A stretch of DNA of 64,000 nt from Paenibacillus sophorae (GTDB lineage: Bacteria > Bacillota > Bacilli > Paenibacillales > Paenibacillaceae), in contig NZ_CP076607.1 in NCBI RefSeq assembly GCF_018966525.1, positions 1,860,001-1,924,000 of the forward strand. Reading direction: 5' to 3'. The notes beneath the pieces were generated by a model. It saw only the letters and a program-made list of their open reading frames with translations. It had not been told where the DNA came from and did not search any database. The stretch's first letter is position 1. Each line of letters begins with the position of its first letter. Positions 51,000 to 60,500 of the stretch are shown piece by piece. The position numbers were made by a program, and so were the translations under genes.

Positions 51000-51818
51000 T
51001 TATTTAATCGCACCCTGCGTAATACCGCTGATGATCCATTTTTGCGCGGACAGGTAAACGACGATCATCGGCAGCAGCGCCAGCAGGTAGGAGGCGAAAG
51101 CCAGATTGAAGTCGGTGCTGAATTGCCCCTGGAATACGTACTGCACAAGCGGCAGCGTATATTGGCTTGGATCGGCAAGCAGAATGAGCGGGAGCAGGAA
51201 ATCGTTCCAGGTTGACAAACTGGACAAAATAATGACCGTTGCGCTGATCGGACCGAGCAGCGGGAAAATAATCTTCCAGAAAGTTCCCCAGGTCGATGTG
51301 CCGTCGACCGTCGCGGCTTCTTCCAGCTCAAGCGGGATAGAACGGATATATCCGACATAGACGAACACGTTGAACGGAAGACCGTATACGATGTACAGGA
51401 GAATGAGACCGGGAATATTGTTCATGGAGAGATCGGTCGTTACCTTTACAACAGGCAGCATGATGATCTGAAACGGAATGAACATGGCGCTGACGAAATA
51501 CAGATACAGGAGCTTAAAGAATCTCCGGTTCATATTTCTTGCTATGGCATAGGAGACGAGCGAGTTGGTCAGCAGGATAAATCCAACCGAAATAACCGTG
51601 ATGACTGCGCTGTTCTGAAGAGCATGGAAGAAATCGGTCGCTTTAATGGCGTTGCTGAAATTCTCAAAATGCAGCCCGGTCGGCAGTGAAAAAATGGACT
51701 GTGCCATCTCTTCGGGATTCTTGAGCGCGATGCTGACAGCCATGTAGAGCGGGAACAGAATCAGGATAGAACCGAGCGCAATGAGTGTGGTCGCCAGCCA
51801 GTTGGTATTTTTTCTCAT
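51000..51818 (-). CDS. Sugar ABC transporter permease (MalG-type)
   Basis: This 272-residue permease has six helices and the EAA loop EEAATVDGTSTWGTFWKIIFP; the C-terminus IISGITQGAIK is typical. Its ATG overlaps the stop of the MalF-type gene (TAATG). As part of the dextran locus it probably imports isomaltooligosaccharides or cyclic forms made by the GH66 enzyme. No ATPase gene is nearby. Confidence 0.93.
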   Translation of the reverse strand: MRKNTNWLATTLIALGSILILFPLYMAVSIALKNPEEMAQSIFSLPTGLHFENFSNAIKATDFFHALQNSAVITVISVGFILLTNSLVSYAIARNMNRRFFKLLYLYFVSAMFIPFQIIMLPVVKVTTDLSMNNIPGLILLYIVYGLPFNVFVYVGYIRSIPLELEEAATVDGTSTWGTFWKIIFPLLGPISATVIILSSLSTWNDFLLPLILLADPSQYTLPLVQYVFQGQFSTDFNLAFASYLLALLPMIVVYLSAQKWIISGITQGAIK

Positions 51819-52684
51819 TACAGGTCCATCTCCCGTCTTTGTAGAACTTTAATCTGAAACAGAGAAATCGCTACGATAACGATAAAATAGATGACGGCGT
51901 TCGCCGATTGATACGCAAATTCTCCGCCTGTGAATCCGCCTTGATAAATCAGCAGAGCGATCGACTGAGTGGAGCGTCCCGGTCCGCCTCCGGTCAAAGC
52001 GACGATCTGGTCAAAGATCATAAGTCCGCCCTTCATGGCCAGAACCATATTGATGGTGAAGAAGGATGCAAGCATCGGGAAGGTAATGCTCCAGAATTCT
52101 TTCCATTTGCTGGCCCCATCCAGACTGGAGGCTTCATACAGATCCGCAGGAATCGTCTGCAGGCCGGCAAGATAGAGGATTGTGTTATAAGCGATGCCCT
52201 GCCAGACGCCGACAATAACGATACCCACCCATGCCCAGTCGGGATTTCCGAGAATATTCTGCGACAGGAAGTCGCTTCCGAGCTTTGCGCCCCATACCGT
52301 AAAGGCATTGGAGAACAGGTAATTAAAAATGTAGCCGACAATCAGGACGCCGAGCACGTTCGGCAGAAAGTATACGCCTCGGAAGAAATTCTTGGCTTTG
52401 ATCTTGGCGTTCAGTCCCAGCGCAATCAGGAGACTGATGACATTGATAAGAATGGTGGCCGCAATGGCGTACTTGAATGTAAAAAAGTAGGAATTAAGCA
52501 CGTTCTCGTCTTTGAACACGTTGATGAAGTTCTTGAAACCGACAAAAGCATATCCGTCACTGAAACCGTCCCAGTTGGTAAAGGAGTAAAAAATGCCTTG
52601 AAGGGCGGGGAAGGTATGAAAAGCAAAAAACAGGAACAGCGCGGGTATGGTCATCAAATAATATGCGATCCGGCGTTTAGCCAT
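51818..52684 (-). CDS. Sugar ABC transporter permease (MalF-type)
   Basis: This 288-residue partner permease has the coupling loop YEASSLDGASKWKEFWSITFP. It lies 135 bases downstream of the binding-protein gene, a gap in which I see no gene, only a short weak inverted repeat. Forms a heterodimer with the MalG-type subunit. Confidence 0.93.
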   Translation of the reverse strand: MAKRRIAYYLMTIPALFLFFAFHTFPALQGIFYSFTNWDGFSDGYAFVGFKNFINVFKDENVLNSYFFTFKYAIAATILINVISLLIALGLNAKIKAKNFFRGVYFLPNVLGVLIVGYIFNYLFSNAFTVWGAKLGSDFLSQNILGNPDWAWVGIVIVGVWQGIAYNTILYLAGLQTIPADLYEASSLDGASKWKEFWSITFPMLASFFTINMVLAMKGGLMIFDQIVALTGGGPGRSTQSIALLIYQGGFTGGEFAYQSANAVIYFIVIVAISLFQIKVLQRREMDL

Positions 52685-52819
52685 TGTTCCGTCCTCCTTA
52701 AAGAAGTGCCGGAGAGAGAAGAGATCTTCTCCTCCAGCAGCCTTAAGCTTTTATCAGAATTTCCGTTGGAACCTTAGGATATAACTTGAGAGTGTACCCG
52801 CGGTTCATGTGATTATGCT

Positions 52820-54070
52820 TTATTTGCGGTCGGCAACTTTGTCCCATTCCGTGTCCAGCTTGCTTACAAAAGCGTCGACGTCTTTCTTTTGCAGGAATTC
52901 TTGCAGAAGCGTATCGATCTTCATGGCTGCAGGGATGTAATGGTCGGAGAAGTCCACCAGATTGCCGGCGGTGAATGCTTCTTTCAAACCTTCAACGGTT
53001 TTATCGTCTTGAGTTACACCCGTAATAGTCGGGAACGCTTTTTGCTCCGTGATATATTGCTTAACATTTTCCGGTTGCATCATGAAGTCGATAAACTTCT
53101 TCGCTTCTTCTTTGTGCTTAGTCGTTTTGGAAATGGCCAGCAGCGTATCCACACCGGTTACGAGCTTATTCTTGGACGGATCATTGGTTGCGGGAAGTAC
53201 GAATACGCCCAAATCGATCGAAGGGTTGGCTTTCTGGATTTCAGGAATGGCCCATACACCCTGCAAATACATTGCTGCTTCGCCCTTGGCGAAAGCCACG
53301 TTGCCGTCGTTGTAGGTTTTGCCGTAAATATCTTTCTGTGCATATTCGGTCAATTGGAGCTGCTTTTGTACGACTTCATTAATGGTACCCGTGAATTTGG
53401 CGGAGCCGGCATGGCGCTGAGTGTAGAAGTCGATGCCGACGATGCTGCTGCTCAGCGCATTAAACGCCGGCAGGGTAGTCCAGGAATCCTTGAGCGTCAG
53501 GTAGAATGCGTTCTTGCCTGCTGCTTTGAATTTCTCGGCAACCGCGATGAACTCATCCCAGGTCTTTGGAACCTCTGCGCCCACCTCTGTAAACATAGCT
53601 TTGTTGTAGATAACACCGTTGGCGTTGGCGGCGAACGGAACGCCGTTCAATTGACTGTTGGCGGTATAGTTCTTCAGCATGTCGGCATAGGCCGGCTGAA
53701 CATTTTTCACAACGGGATCATTGGAGAGATCCTCGAACAAGCTGCCGGTTGCAAGGCTCTTGAACGTATCGGTTGCTCCGATGCCGACAACATCCGGAAT
53801 ATCCTTCTTCGCGGCGCGTGTCTTCAGCAGGGTTTCGGCATCGGGCGGGTTCACCTGTTTAACGACGATATTCGGATTAGCTTCATTGAATTTGGCAACG
53901 AGTTTGTCAAAGGAAGTCTTCGCTTCGGCTTTGTTCTGGAAGAATTCAATTTCGACCTTGCCAGAGGAACTGCCGCCGTTTGCGCTGTTATCCGAAGAGC
54001 TGTTGCCGCAGGCGCCCAGTAGTGATATAGCGAGCATTCCTGCAAGTACGGTTGTCATTCCTTTTTTCAT
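52820..54070 (-). CDS. Sugar ABC transporter substrate-binding lipoprotein (CUT1 type)
   Basis: The 416-residue lipoprotein has the signal MKKGMTTVLAGMLAISLLGA with lipid Cys C21 (LLGAC). The mature protein has FAANANGVIYNKAMF, GNVAFAKGEAAMYLQGVW and ISKTTKHKEEAKKFIDFMM, typical of oligosaccharide-binding proteins. It is the first gene of the binding protein-permease-permease operon and stands under three LacI-type sites. The ligand is inferred from context as an alpha-1,6-glucan oligosaccharide. Confidence 0.92.
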   Translation of the reverse strand: MKKGMTTVLAGMLAISLLGACGNSSSDNSANGGSSSGKVEIEFFQNKAEAKTSFDKLVAKFNEANPNIVVKQVNPPDAETLLKTRAAKKDIPDVVGIGATDTFKSLATGSLFEDLSNDPVVKNVQPAYADMLKNYTANSQLNGVPFAANANGVIYNKAMFTEVGAEVPKTWDEFIAVAEKFKAAGKNAFYLTLKDSWTTLPAFNALSSSIVGIDFYTQRHAGSAKFTGTINEVVQKQLQLTEYAQKDIYGKTYNDGNVAFAKGEAAMYLQGVWAIPEIQKANPSIDLGVFVLPATNDPSKNKLVTGVDTLLAISKTTKHKEEAKKFIDFMMQPENVKQYITEQKAFPTITGVTQDDKTVEGLKEAFTAGNLVDFSDHYIPAAMKIDTLLQEFLQKKDVDAFVSKLDTEWDKVADRK

Positions 54071-54114
54071 GTCAAATCCCCCTAAACTAAAATTTTATAG
54101 TAGAGTGCGGTGAC

Positions 54115-54212
54115 GTAAGCGTTTAACCTTTTGAGCTGCGCAGTGGCCGTTTCCACTTCTAATATCATAATCAAAGGAAGGCAAACGCTTGCATTTTCAG
54201 TTAAACGTTTAC
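54115..54212 (-). promoter_or_regulatory. LacI-type operator cluster before the ABC operon
   Basis: Sites are GTAAGCGTTTAA (54115-54126), GCAAACGCTTGC (54181-54192) and TTAAACGTTTAC (54201-54212). They share the central CG with A/T-rich arms seen before the GH13 gene and are expected to bind the adjacent LacI regulator. Confidence 0.75.
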
Positions 54213-54231
54213 GTTATATTGATAAAAAGAC

Positions 54232-55236
54232 TCAGGTAAGCGTTCTTACCGTCTGTCTTTCTACAATTGAATGAGAGACAATGATTCCTTCCGCCGTTTC
54301 ACCTGTTTCGATACTACGGATCAGTGTTTCGGCGGCGATTTTGCCCATTTCTTGAAGCGGCTGGCTAACCGTTGTCAACGGAGGAACGACCATGTTGGAC
54401 AGCTGAACTCCGTCAAACCCAATGACCGAAATATCATCGGGAATCCTGATTCCGAGTTTATAGGCGGCCGAAAGTACGCCAATTGCCATTTCGTCACTGG
54501 CAGCGAACACGGCCGTTACATCGGGAACCGTCTGCAGTAGGGCTTCAAACTGAATGCATCCGCTTTCAAATCTGAAATCGCCATAAACGAGATATCGGCT
54601 GTCAAAAGGAATTTGGTGCTTCTGAAGCGCTCTTAAATATCCGTCCACACGAGGAGATCCAGCTAATACATCCTCTTTTCCACCGCTGATCATTGCGATT
54701 TTACGATGCCCTTTGCCGATGAGGTATTCTACCGCGTCGCATGCGGCCAAGCAGTCATCGACCTTCACGTAAGGAACTGTGGCGTAATTTGATTCGGAAG
54801 AGACGAGAACGACCGGGACGTTCATAGCTTGGATTGCTTCATAGTACTCCTCCTTTAACACACTGCTGGAGAAAATAATTCCGTCAACTTGCTTTTCCCG
54901 CAAAAGCTGCAGATACTTCAGGGTGCGTTTGCCGTCATCGTCGGTGTTGCAGACCACAATACTGTAATTTCGGCCATGGGCGTAATCTTCAACTCCCTGC
55001 AAAATATCCGAGGAGAAAGCGCTCGAAACATTCGGAAACAATACGCCGATCGTATGCGTACGCTTATTGATTAAGCCGCGTGCGATCGCGTTAGGCTGGT
55101 AACCAAGCTCTCGAATGACCTCATTAACCTTCTGCTTCGTTTTGTCTGAATATCCGCCCAAATTGTTCAGTACCCGGGAAACCGTGGCGATGGAAACGTT
55201 TGCCCTTTTAGCTACATCTTTAATTGTGGGATTCAT
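54232..55236 (-). CDS. LacI family repressor of the dextran/isomaltooligosaccharide locus
   Basis: The 334-residue protein has an N-terminal LacI HTH (TIKDVAKRANVSIATVSRVL) with hinge helix and a periplasmic-binding-protein-like effector domain (TIGVLFPNVSSAFSSDILQG, AASDEMAIGVLSAAYKLGIR, VIGFDGVQLSNMVVPPLTT). ATG 55236 follows GGAGGGG. Operator-like sites lie upstream of itself, the binding protein and the GH13 gene, so it likely represses all three units until an imported sugar is bound. Confidence 0.93.
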   Translation of the reverse strand: MNPTIKDVAKRANVSIATVSRVLNNLGGYSDKTKQKVNEVIRELGYQPNAIARGLINKRTHTIGVLFPNVSSAFSSDILQGVEDYAHGRNYSIVVCNTDDDGKRTLKYLQLLREKQVDGIIFSSSVLKEEYYEAIQAMNVPVVLVSSESNYATVPYVKVDDCLAACDAVEYLIGKGHRKIAMISGGKEDVLAGSPRVDGYLRALQKHQIPFDSRYLVYGDFRFESGCIQFEALLQTVPDVTAVFAASDEMAIGVLSAAYKLGIRIPDDISVIGFDGVQLSNMVVPPLTTVSQPLQEMGKIAAETLIRSIETGETAEGIIVSHSIVERQTVRTLT

Positions 55237-55269
55237 ACGCTTCCCCTCCAATACGGCTGGCAGCTTTAG

Positions 55270-55323
55270 TTAAGCGCTTTCTATAAATCTTAATGACTTA
55301 CGCCAGATAACGTAAACGCTTAA
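55270..55323 (-). promoter_or_regulatory. LacI-type operators before the repressor gene
   Basis: TTAAGCGCTTTC (55270-55281) and GTAAACGCTTAA (55312-55323) resemble the other sites in the locus and suggest autoregulation. Confidence 0.65.
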
Positions 55324-55415
55324 CTAAAATATAAACCTGAATTTGCGACCTGTCAATCAATAAAATTGAAAAAAATTCATGAGGATATTTAATGAAAACG
55401 CTTTATATTTTTTTA

Positions 55416-55430
55416 TTGAAACGTTTCCAA
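55416..55430 (+). promoter_or_regulatory. Operator of the second LacI regulator (self-control)
   Basis: TTGAAACGTTTCCAA has a perfect GAAACGTTTC core. Its exact inverse complement occurs at 56559-56573. It lies 49 bases before the regulator's ATG. A CcpA cre site is an alternative, but three positions disagree with the cre consensus. Confidence 0.7.
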
Positions 55431-55478
55431 AACTGTGTTACGATACGGTTATCAAAGAAGTTTAAGCGGAGGAAGCTT

Positions 55479-56447
55479 ATGGCCAGTATTAAAGATGTTG
55501 CTAATTTGGCAGGTGTCGCCGTCGGTACCGTTTCCAGAGTCATTAATAATGCCGGGGCGGTTAAACCGGCAACCCGCGATAAGGTCAAGGCCGCTATCGA
55601 GCAGTTGAATTATGTGCCGGATGAGGTCGCGCGTAACTTTAAGATGCAGAAATCGAAGATGGTGGCCCTGATGCTGCCAAGCATTTGGCACCCGTTTTTT
55701 TCCGAGCTTGCCTACTTTATTGAAGATGAGCTCGACCAGGGCGGATTCAAGCTGATGCTATGCAACAGCGGGGGCAAGCCCGAGAAGGAATTGTATTACT
55801 TCGATATGCTGAAGCAGAACAAGGTGGCGGGAATTGTCGGGATCACCTATAACGATATTGAGAACAGCGTGAGCACGGATATCCCGATAATCAGCATCGA
55901 CCGGCATTTCAACAAGCAGATTACCTGCGTGACCTCAGACAATTTCGAGGGAGGGCGAATTGCGCTCAGAGAGCTGGTCAAGGCCGGTGTGAAGAAACCC
56001 GCTTTCCTTGGCAATGTGCCTTCCGTATACAGCGAGACCGTACTTCGAAGGGACGGCTTCGTGCATGAAGCGCAGGCCCTTGGCATTCCCTACGCCGTGT
56101 ACGAAGAACCCGATCCGCTTCGGGATGAGGATATGTACTACAGCACGTTCCTGCAGCAGCATCAAGACATTGACGGCGTATTCGCCATTACGGATATGAC
56201 TGCGGCCAAATATATCGAGAAAGCCAAGCAGGCCGGGATTCGCGTTCCGGACGATGTGAAGGTAATCGGCTACGACGGCATCCAGGACCATCCCTTTTTC
56301 CATCCTCTGCTATCCACGATCCGTCAGCCTGTGGAGGAGATGGCGAGAACGGCCGTAAGGCTGCTGCTTAAGAAAGTGGAAGGGGAAAGCTTGGATCGTG
56401 AAGTCTACCGTATCCCTGTACAATATAGGGCGGGGGAGACGACCTGA
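55479..56447 (+). CDS. LacI family regulator of the fructan locus
   Basis: The 322-residue protein has the HTH ASIKDVANLAGVAVGTVSRV and a ligand domain (VALMLPSIWHPFFSELAYFI, FAITDMTAAKYIEKAKQAGI, VIGYDGIQDHPFFHPLLSTI). ATG 55479 follows GCGGAGGAAG; the frame is open further upstream across the operator but without a site. Its operator recurs before the ABC transporter, so it should control that operon with the GH32 genes. Confidence 0.93.
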   Translation: MASIKDVANLAGVAVGTVSRVINNAGAVKPATRDKVKAAIEQLNYVPDEVARNFKMQKSKMVALMLPSIWHPFFSELAYFIEDELDQGGFKLMLCNSGGKPEKELYYFDMLKQNKVAGIVGITYNDIENSVSTDIPIISIDRHFNKQITCVTSDNFEGGRIALRELVKAGVKKPAFLGNVPSVYSETVLRRDGFVHEAQALGIPYAVYEEPDPLRDEDMYYSTFLQQHQDIDGVFAITDMTAAKYIEKAKQAGIRVPDDVKVIGYDGIQDHPFFHPLLSTIRQPVEEMARTAVRLLLKKVEGESLDREVYRIPVQYRAGETT

Positions 56448-56834
56448 TTTTTTTACAATCAAAAGTGCAAGAAACGAACACCTGCAAGAGATGCTCATAT
56501 CGTTGGCTTCGGGAGCATAAGTTAGGAAGGGCGGCACAGCCGTTTCTTCTGGTGTTAATTGGAAACGTTTCAAAAAAGGCGGCATGAGATCCAACCCATA
56601 GATGATCTAACAGGACGGAGGAGGAGATGAGACCTTTACACATGCAGAGATTCAGTCGGCATAACTATTGGGATACCCGGGGCGGGCGCGGCGACATTCA
56701 CACTCTTTATGCGGCCTGAAATGATACCGCTGTCAAAGATCGGCCGGAAGACGAATAGCGCAGACGATGCACAAACCTTGTATAACATGTTGCATTAACG
56801 ACTACGTACATCGAATTGCCAGGGGGAGTCAAAT
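56448..56834 (+). other. Intergenic region with operator of the fructan operon
   Basis: The 387 bases hold no gene I can support. The site TTGGAAACGTTTCAA at 56559-56573 is the inverse complement of the site before the LacI gene. Downstream of it about 260 bases of untranslated leader precede the permease; no known riboswitch motif was recognised. AGGGGGAG precedes ATG 56835. Confidence 0.7.
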
Positions 56835-57737
56835 ATGAGAAAGCTGAAAGCTGCCCGAAAAAATTGGGAACTGTATTTGCTGCTTATTCTGCCTGTAGCC
56901 TACTTTATTATTTTTCGGTATGTCCCCATGTACGGCGTGCAGATCGCTTTTAAAGACTTTACGCCGCGCGCCGGAATATGGGGAAGTCCCTGGGTGGGAT
57001 TTCAGTATTTCCGGGAGTTTTTTGAATCCTATAACTTCTGGACGATCATCAAGAACACCGTTCTGCTTAGCCTTTTGAACCTGGTGATCTCATTTCCCAT
57101 TCCTGTAATTATCGCCATTCTGCTGAATCAATTGGCCAGGGAGAAGCTGAAGAAGTTCGTTCAAACCGTAATCTATGCCCCTTATTTTATTTCGACCGTA
57201 GTGCTGGCCGGCATGATTATTGTGTTTCTGTCGCCGAACAGCGGGCTGATCAATCATATCATCGGAGCGTTCGGAGGGGAACCGGTGCTGTTCATGTCCG
57301 AAGCCGGCTGGTTCCGCCCGGTTTATATTATGAGTACGGTTTGGCAGGAAACGGGGTTCGCCACCATCATTTATTTGGCCGCTCTGGCCGGTATCGACCC
57401 GCATCTTCATGAAGCCGCCGTCGTGGACGGAGCAAACAAATGGCAGCGAATCCGCCATATCGATTTGACCGGCATACTTCCCACCATTACCGTGCTGTTT
57501 ATTCTGGCCGTAGGCAACCTGATGAACGTTGGGTTTGAAAAAGCCTTTCTGCTGCAAACCGACCTGAATATCGACGCGTCGGAGATCATTTCGACCTATG
57601 TATACAAAATCGGTATTCAGCGCGCGCAGTACAGCTTCTCGGCGGCGATCGGACTGTTTAACGCGGCCATCAATCTGGTGCTCCTGCTTATCGTAAACCG
57701 GGCAGCCAAAAAAATAAGCGGGAACGGATTGTTTTAG
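56835..57737 (+). CDS. ABC transporter permease, LplB/YteP-type
   Basis: This 300-residue permease begins NWELYLLLILPVAYFIIFRY and VPMYGVQIAFKDF, typical of the Lpl/Ytc/Yte class of carbohydrate transporters common in Paenibacillus, with the EAA loop HEAAVVDGANKWQRIRHIDL. It pairs with the next gene and the large binding protein. No ATPase gene is nearby. Confidence 0.93.
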   Translation: MRKLKAARKNWELYLLLILPVAYFIIFRYVPMYGVQIAFKDFTPRAGIWGSPWVGFQYFREFFESYNFWTIIKNTVLLSLLNLVISFPIPVIIAILLNQLAREKLKKFVQTVIYAPYFISTVVLAGMIIVFLSPNSGLINHIIGAFGGEPVLFMSEAGWFRPVYIMSTVWQETGFATIIYLAALAGIDPHLHEAAVVDGANKWQRIRHIDLTGILPTITVLFILAVGNLMNVGFEKAFLLQTDLNIDASEIISTYVYKIGIQRAQYSFSAAIGLFNAAINLVLLLIVNRAAKKISGNGLF

Positions 57738-57754
57738 AAAGGGGGAGATTGAGC

Positions 57755-58645
57755 ATGTTTCGAGTGAAAAGAAAGCTGAAAAGCGATATTGCTTTCGATG
57801 TGGTGAATTTCATCGTGCTGGGCGGATTTACGCTGATGATTTTATATCCGCTTTATTTTATCGTAATCGCTTCCATAAGCGATCCGAACCAAATTTACGC
57901 GGGCAATGTATGGCTGTGGCCCAAGTCGATTACCTTTGACGGCTACCGGCGGATTTTCAGCGATAACACCATTTGGATTGGTTACCGGAACTCCTTATTC
58001 TACGCAGCGCTCGCGGCTGTCATCAGTTCGGTTCTGACTGTTATGGCGGCTTATCCGCTGTCGCGCAAAGATCTTTACGGCCGGAACGTCTTCATGATGA
58101 TTTTTGTCGTCACCCTCTTTTTTAACGGCGGAATTATCCCGACCTATCTGCTTGTCAAAGATCTTCATATGATCAATACCATCTGGGCGGTTGTGCTTCC
58201 CGGGGCGGTGGACGCATTCGCCATTATTATCGCCAGGACGTTCTTCCAGAGCTTGCCGGATGAACTACGGGAGGCCGCTGCCATCGACGGGTGTACCAAT
58301 CTGCGCTACATCTGGAGCGTTGTCGTGCCGCTGTCCAAACCCATCATCGCTGTGCTTGTGCTGCTCGCCGTGGTCCGCCAATGGAATGGATTCTTTGACG
58401 CCCTGATTTATGTGAATGACTCCCACCTGTATCCGCTGCAGCTCATTCTGAGGAACATCCTGATCCAGAACCAGCCTTCCGGGGATATGCTGACGGACAT
58501 TACGACACTCGTAGCCCAGCAAAAGGTGACTGAGCTGATTAAATTCGGAGTTATTATCGTAGCGGCGCTCCCATTGCTAACGCTGTATCCGCTGCTTCAA
58601 CGCTATTTTGTCAAAGGCGTCATGATCGGTTCAGTCAAGGGATGA
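57755..58645 (+). CDS. ABC transporter permease, LplC/YtcP-type
   Basis: The 296-residue partner permease has the EAA loop REAAAIDGCTNLRYIWSVVV and the C-terminal RYFVKGVMIGSVKG. ATG 57755 is chosen because GGGGGAG lies eight bases before it; a TTG at 57749 is too close. It starts 17 bases after the LplB-type gene. In the following 113 bases an AAAGGAGGTG at about 58677-58686 has no start codon behind it. Confidence 0.93.
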   Translation: MFRVKRKLKSDIAFDVVNFIVLGGFTLMILYPLYFIVIASISDPNQIYAGNVWLWPKSITFDGYRRIFSDNTIWIGYRNSLFYAALAAVISSVLTVMAAYPLSRKDLYGRNVFMMIFVVTLFFNGGIIPTYLLVKDLHMINTIWAVVLPGAVDAFAIIIARTFFQSLPDELREAAAIDGCTNLRYIWSVVVPLSKPIIAVLVLLAVVRQWNGFFDALIYVNDSHLYPLQLILRNILIQNQPSGDMLTDITTLVAQQKVTELIKFGVIIVAALPLLTLYPLLQRYFVKGVMIGSVKG

Positions 58646-58758
58646 GGTGAAGCCGGGGCTGTTCTGCGAATGCGCTGAAAGGAGGTGGGGGCCTGGCGAT
58701 TGTAAGGGTGGCAAGCGTCTGTATAGGGCAAGTCATCATAAGGGAGGTTTGATTTGCA

Positions 58759-60405
58759 ATGAATAGAAAAATGTCCATAGTTCTTAGTGCGCTCCTGTTC
58801 GCTTCCGTCGTACTTACGGCATGCAGCGGCAGCAACGCTTCAAACAATACTCCGGCGGCAACGAATGCCGCATCGGGTGATGCAAGCAGCGGTGACACCA
58901 CAGGTTTCCCGCTTAAGGAGAAACTGACGCTGAAGGCCGTGGCGAAGCGTCCCGCGCTCGCGCCGAGCGATTTCAACGATTTTGAACTGGCGAAGCGGAT
59001 GGAGTCGGAGACCAATGTCCATGTGGACTGGACGACGATCGTCGATACGGATTACGACCAGAAGAAGAATCTGCTGCTGGCAAGCGGCGATTTGCCGGAT
59101 ATGTTCTACGGAGCCGCCTTTACGGACACGGAACTGCTGCATTACGGCCAGGACGGCACCATTATTCCGCTTAACGATCTGATCGACAAGCATATGCCCA
59201 ACCTGAAGGCCCTTTTTGAAAAACGCCCGGATATCAAAGCGCTCGTTACGGCTCCCGACGGCAACATTTACTCGCTGCCGGTAGGCGAGGAACTGGGAAG
59301 CGGGCAGGAGGATATCGGGGCTAATCCGGACTTTTTGTATATTAATTCAGACTGGCTGAAGAATCTTGGACTTGAAATGCCGAAGACTTTGGAAGAATAC
59401 CACAACGTTTTGAAAGCGTTTGAAGATAGAGATCCGAACAAGAACGGCAAGAAAGACGAAATTCCGCTCTCCTTCATCAACGCCTATTGGACCGGGGATA
59501 TCGGCTATCTGTTCGGCGCGTTCGGCGAACCCGACAAAACATATCAGCCGGGCAATAACACCTACTCCGAGCATCTGAACGTCAAGGACGGAAAGGTATA
59601 CTACGCTGCTCTGCAGCCGGGCTACAAAGAGGCAGTAAAATATTTTCACACCTGGTTTGAAGAAGGTCTAGTGGATATCGAATCCTTCACCCATAACGAC
59701 GCGCAATACTTGGCAAAAGGCAAGACGCAAGATGAAACGCTGGGCTCCTTCCTCTGGTGGGACCATACCGACGTTGTCGGCGGGGAGCGGGATGATCACT
59801 ATCCCATCGTGCCGCCGTTTAAAGACTTGGTAGTGAAATGGAATAACGGTTCGGCGATAGGCAGAGGCGGCACCGTGATTACGGAAGCGAACAAGAATCC
59901 GGAAGTGACCGCCGAGTGGCTCGACAAGCTGTATGATTCGGTCACGGCGGCAGAGGTCCATTGGGGCCCGATCGGCACATGGTTCGAGAAAGACGCAAAT
60001 GGACTGCTCGTTCAGAAGAAAGATATCGAGAACCCGGGCGAATTCCGGCGGACGGTCGCTTTGGGAGGAGCGGGTGTCATTACCGGCGAGGATTTTGAGA
60101 AGGTAGTTGCTCCGGAACCGCGCGCGAAACAGCGGATGGACGATATCAAGAATATTTTCGTTCCGCAGATGGAGAAAGAGCATTTTCCGCTTATTTTCTT
60201 CACGGATCAAGAATTGCAGACGATCGACCGCTTGAAACCGGAAATCCAAACCTACACGAACAAGATGCGCGCCCAGTGGCTGATGGACGGCGGCGTGGAT
60301 GAAGAGTGGGATAAATACACCGCCGATCTGAAAAAAATGGGTATCGAGGATCTGATGAAGGTCTATCAGGACGGCTACGACCGCTACATGCAAGCTCAGA
60401 AATAA
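58759..60405 (+). CDS. ABC transporter substrate-binding lipoprotein, LplA-type
   Basis: The 548-residue binding lipoprotein has the lipobox VVLTAC with C22 and a Ser/Asn/Ala linker, then ETNVHVDWTTIVDTDYDQKK, NLLLASGDLPDMFYGAAF and DPNKNGKKDEIPLSF (a Ca-binding-like DxNxNGxxDE loop). The large size is usual for the class that carries complex oligosaccharides. Together with the GH32 enzymes downstream the ligand is probably a fructo-oligosaccharide. A hairpin with GCAAGCC/GGCTTG arms near 60435-60465, without T-run, separates it from the GH32 gene and may limit read-through. Confidence 0.92.
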   Translation: MNRKMSIVLSALLFASVVLTACSGSNASNNTPAATNAASGDASSGDTTGFPLKEKLTLKAVAKRPALAPSDFNDFELAKRMESETNVHVDWTTIVDTDYDQKKNLLLASGDLPDMFYGAAFTDTELLHYGQDGTIIPLNDLIDKHMPNLKALFEKRPDIKALVTAPDGNIYSLPVGEELGSGQEDIGANPDFLYINSDWLKNLGLEMPKTLEEYHNVLKAFEDRDPNKNGKKDEIPLSFINAYWTGDIGYLFGAFGEPDKTYQPGNNTYSEHLNVKDGKVYYAALQPGYKEAVKYFHTWFEEGLVDIESFTHNDAQYLAKGKTQDETLGSFLWWDHTDVVGGERDDHYPIVPPFKDLVVKWNNGSAIGRGGTVITEANKNPEVTAEWLDKLYDSVTAAEVHWGPIGTWFEKDANGLLVQKKDIENPGEFRRTVALGGAGVITGEDFEKVVAPEPRAKQRMDDIKNIFVPQMEKEHFPLIFFTDQELQTIDRLKPEIQTYTNKMRAQWLMDGGVDEEWDKYTADLKKMGIEDLMKVYQDGYDRYMQAQK

Positions 60406-60500
60406 CAGCTTCGTAAAGAAAGCCGCACCTTAGGGCAAGCCGGAATGTCAGAATGCACTGGCTTGTCTCCTGTTAAAAACGCGGAAAGAATGGAGAGAAC

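Noticed and set aside
55395..55478. Start of the second LacI regulator at an upstream ATG (55392)
   Set aside because: The extension crosses the operator, lacks a ribosome site and puts 29 residues before the HTH, which normally begins the protein.
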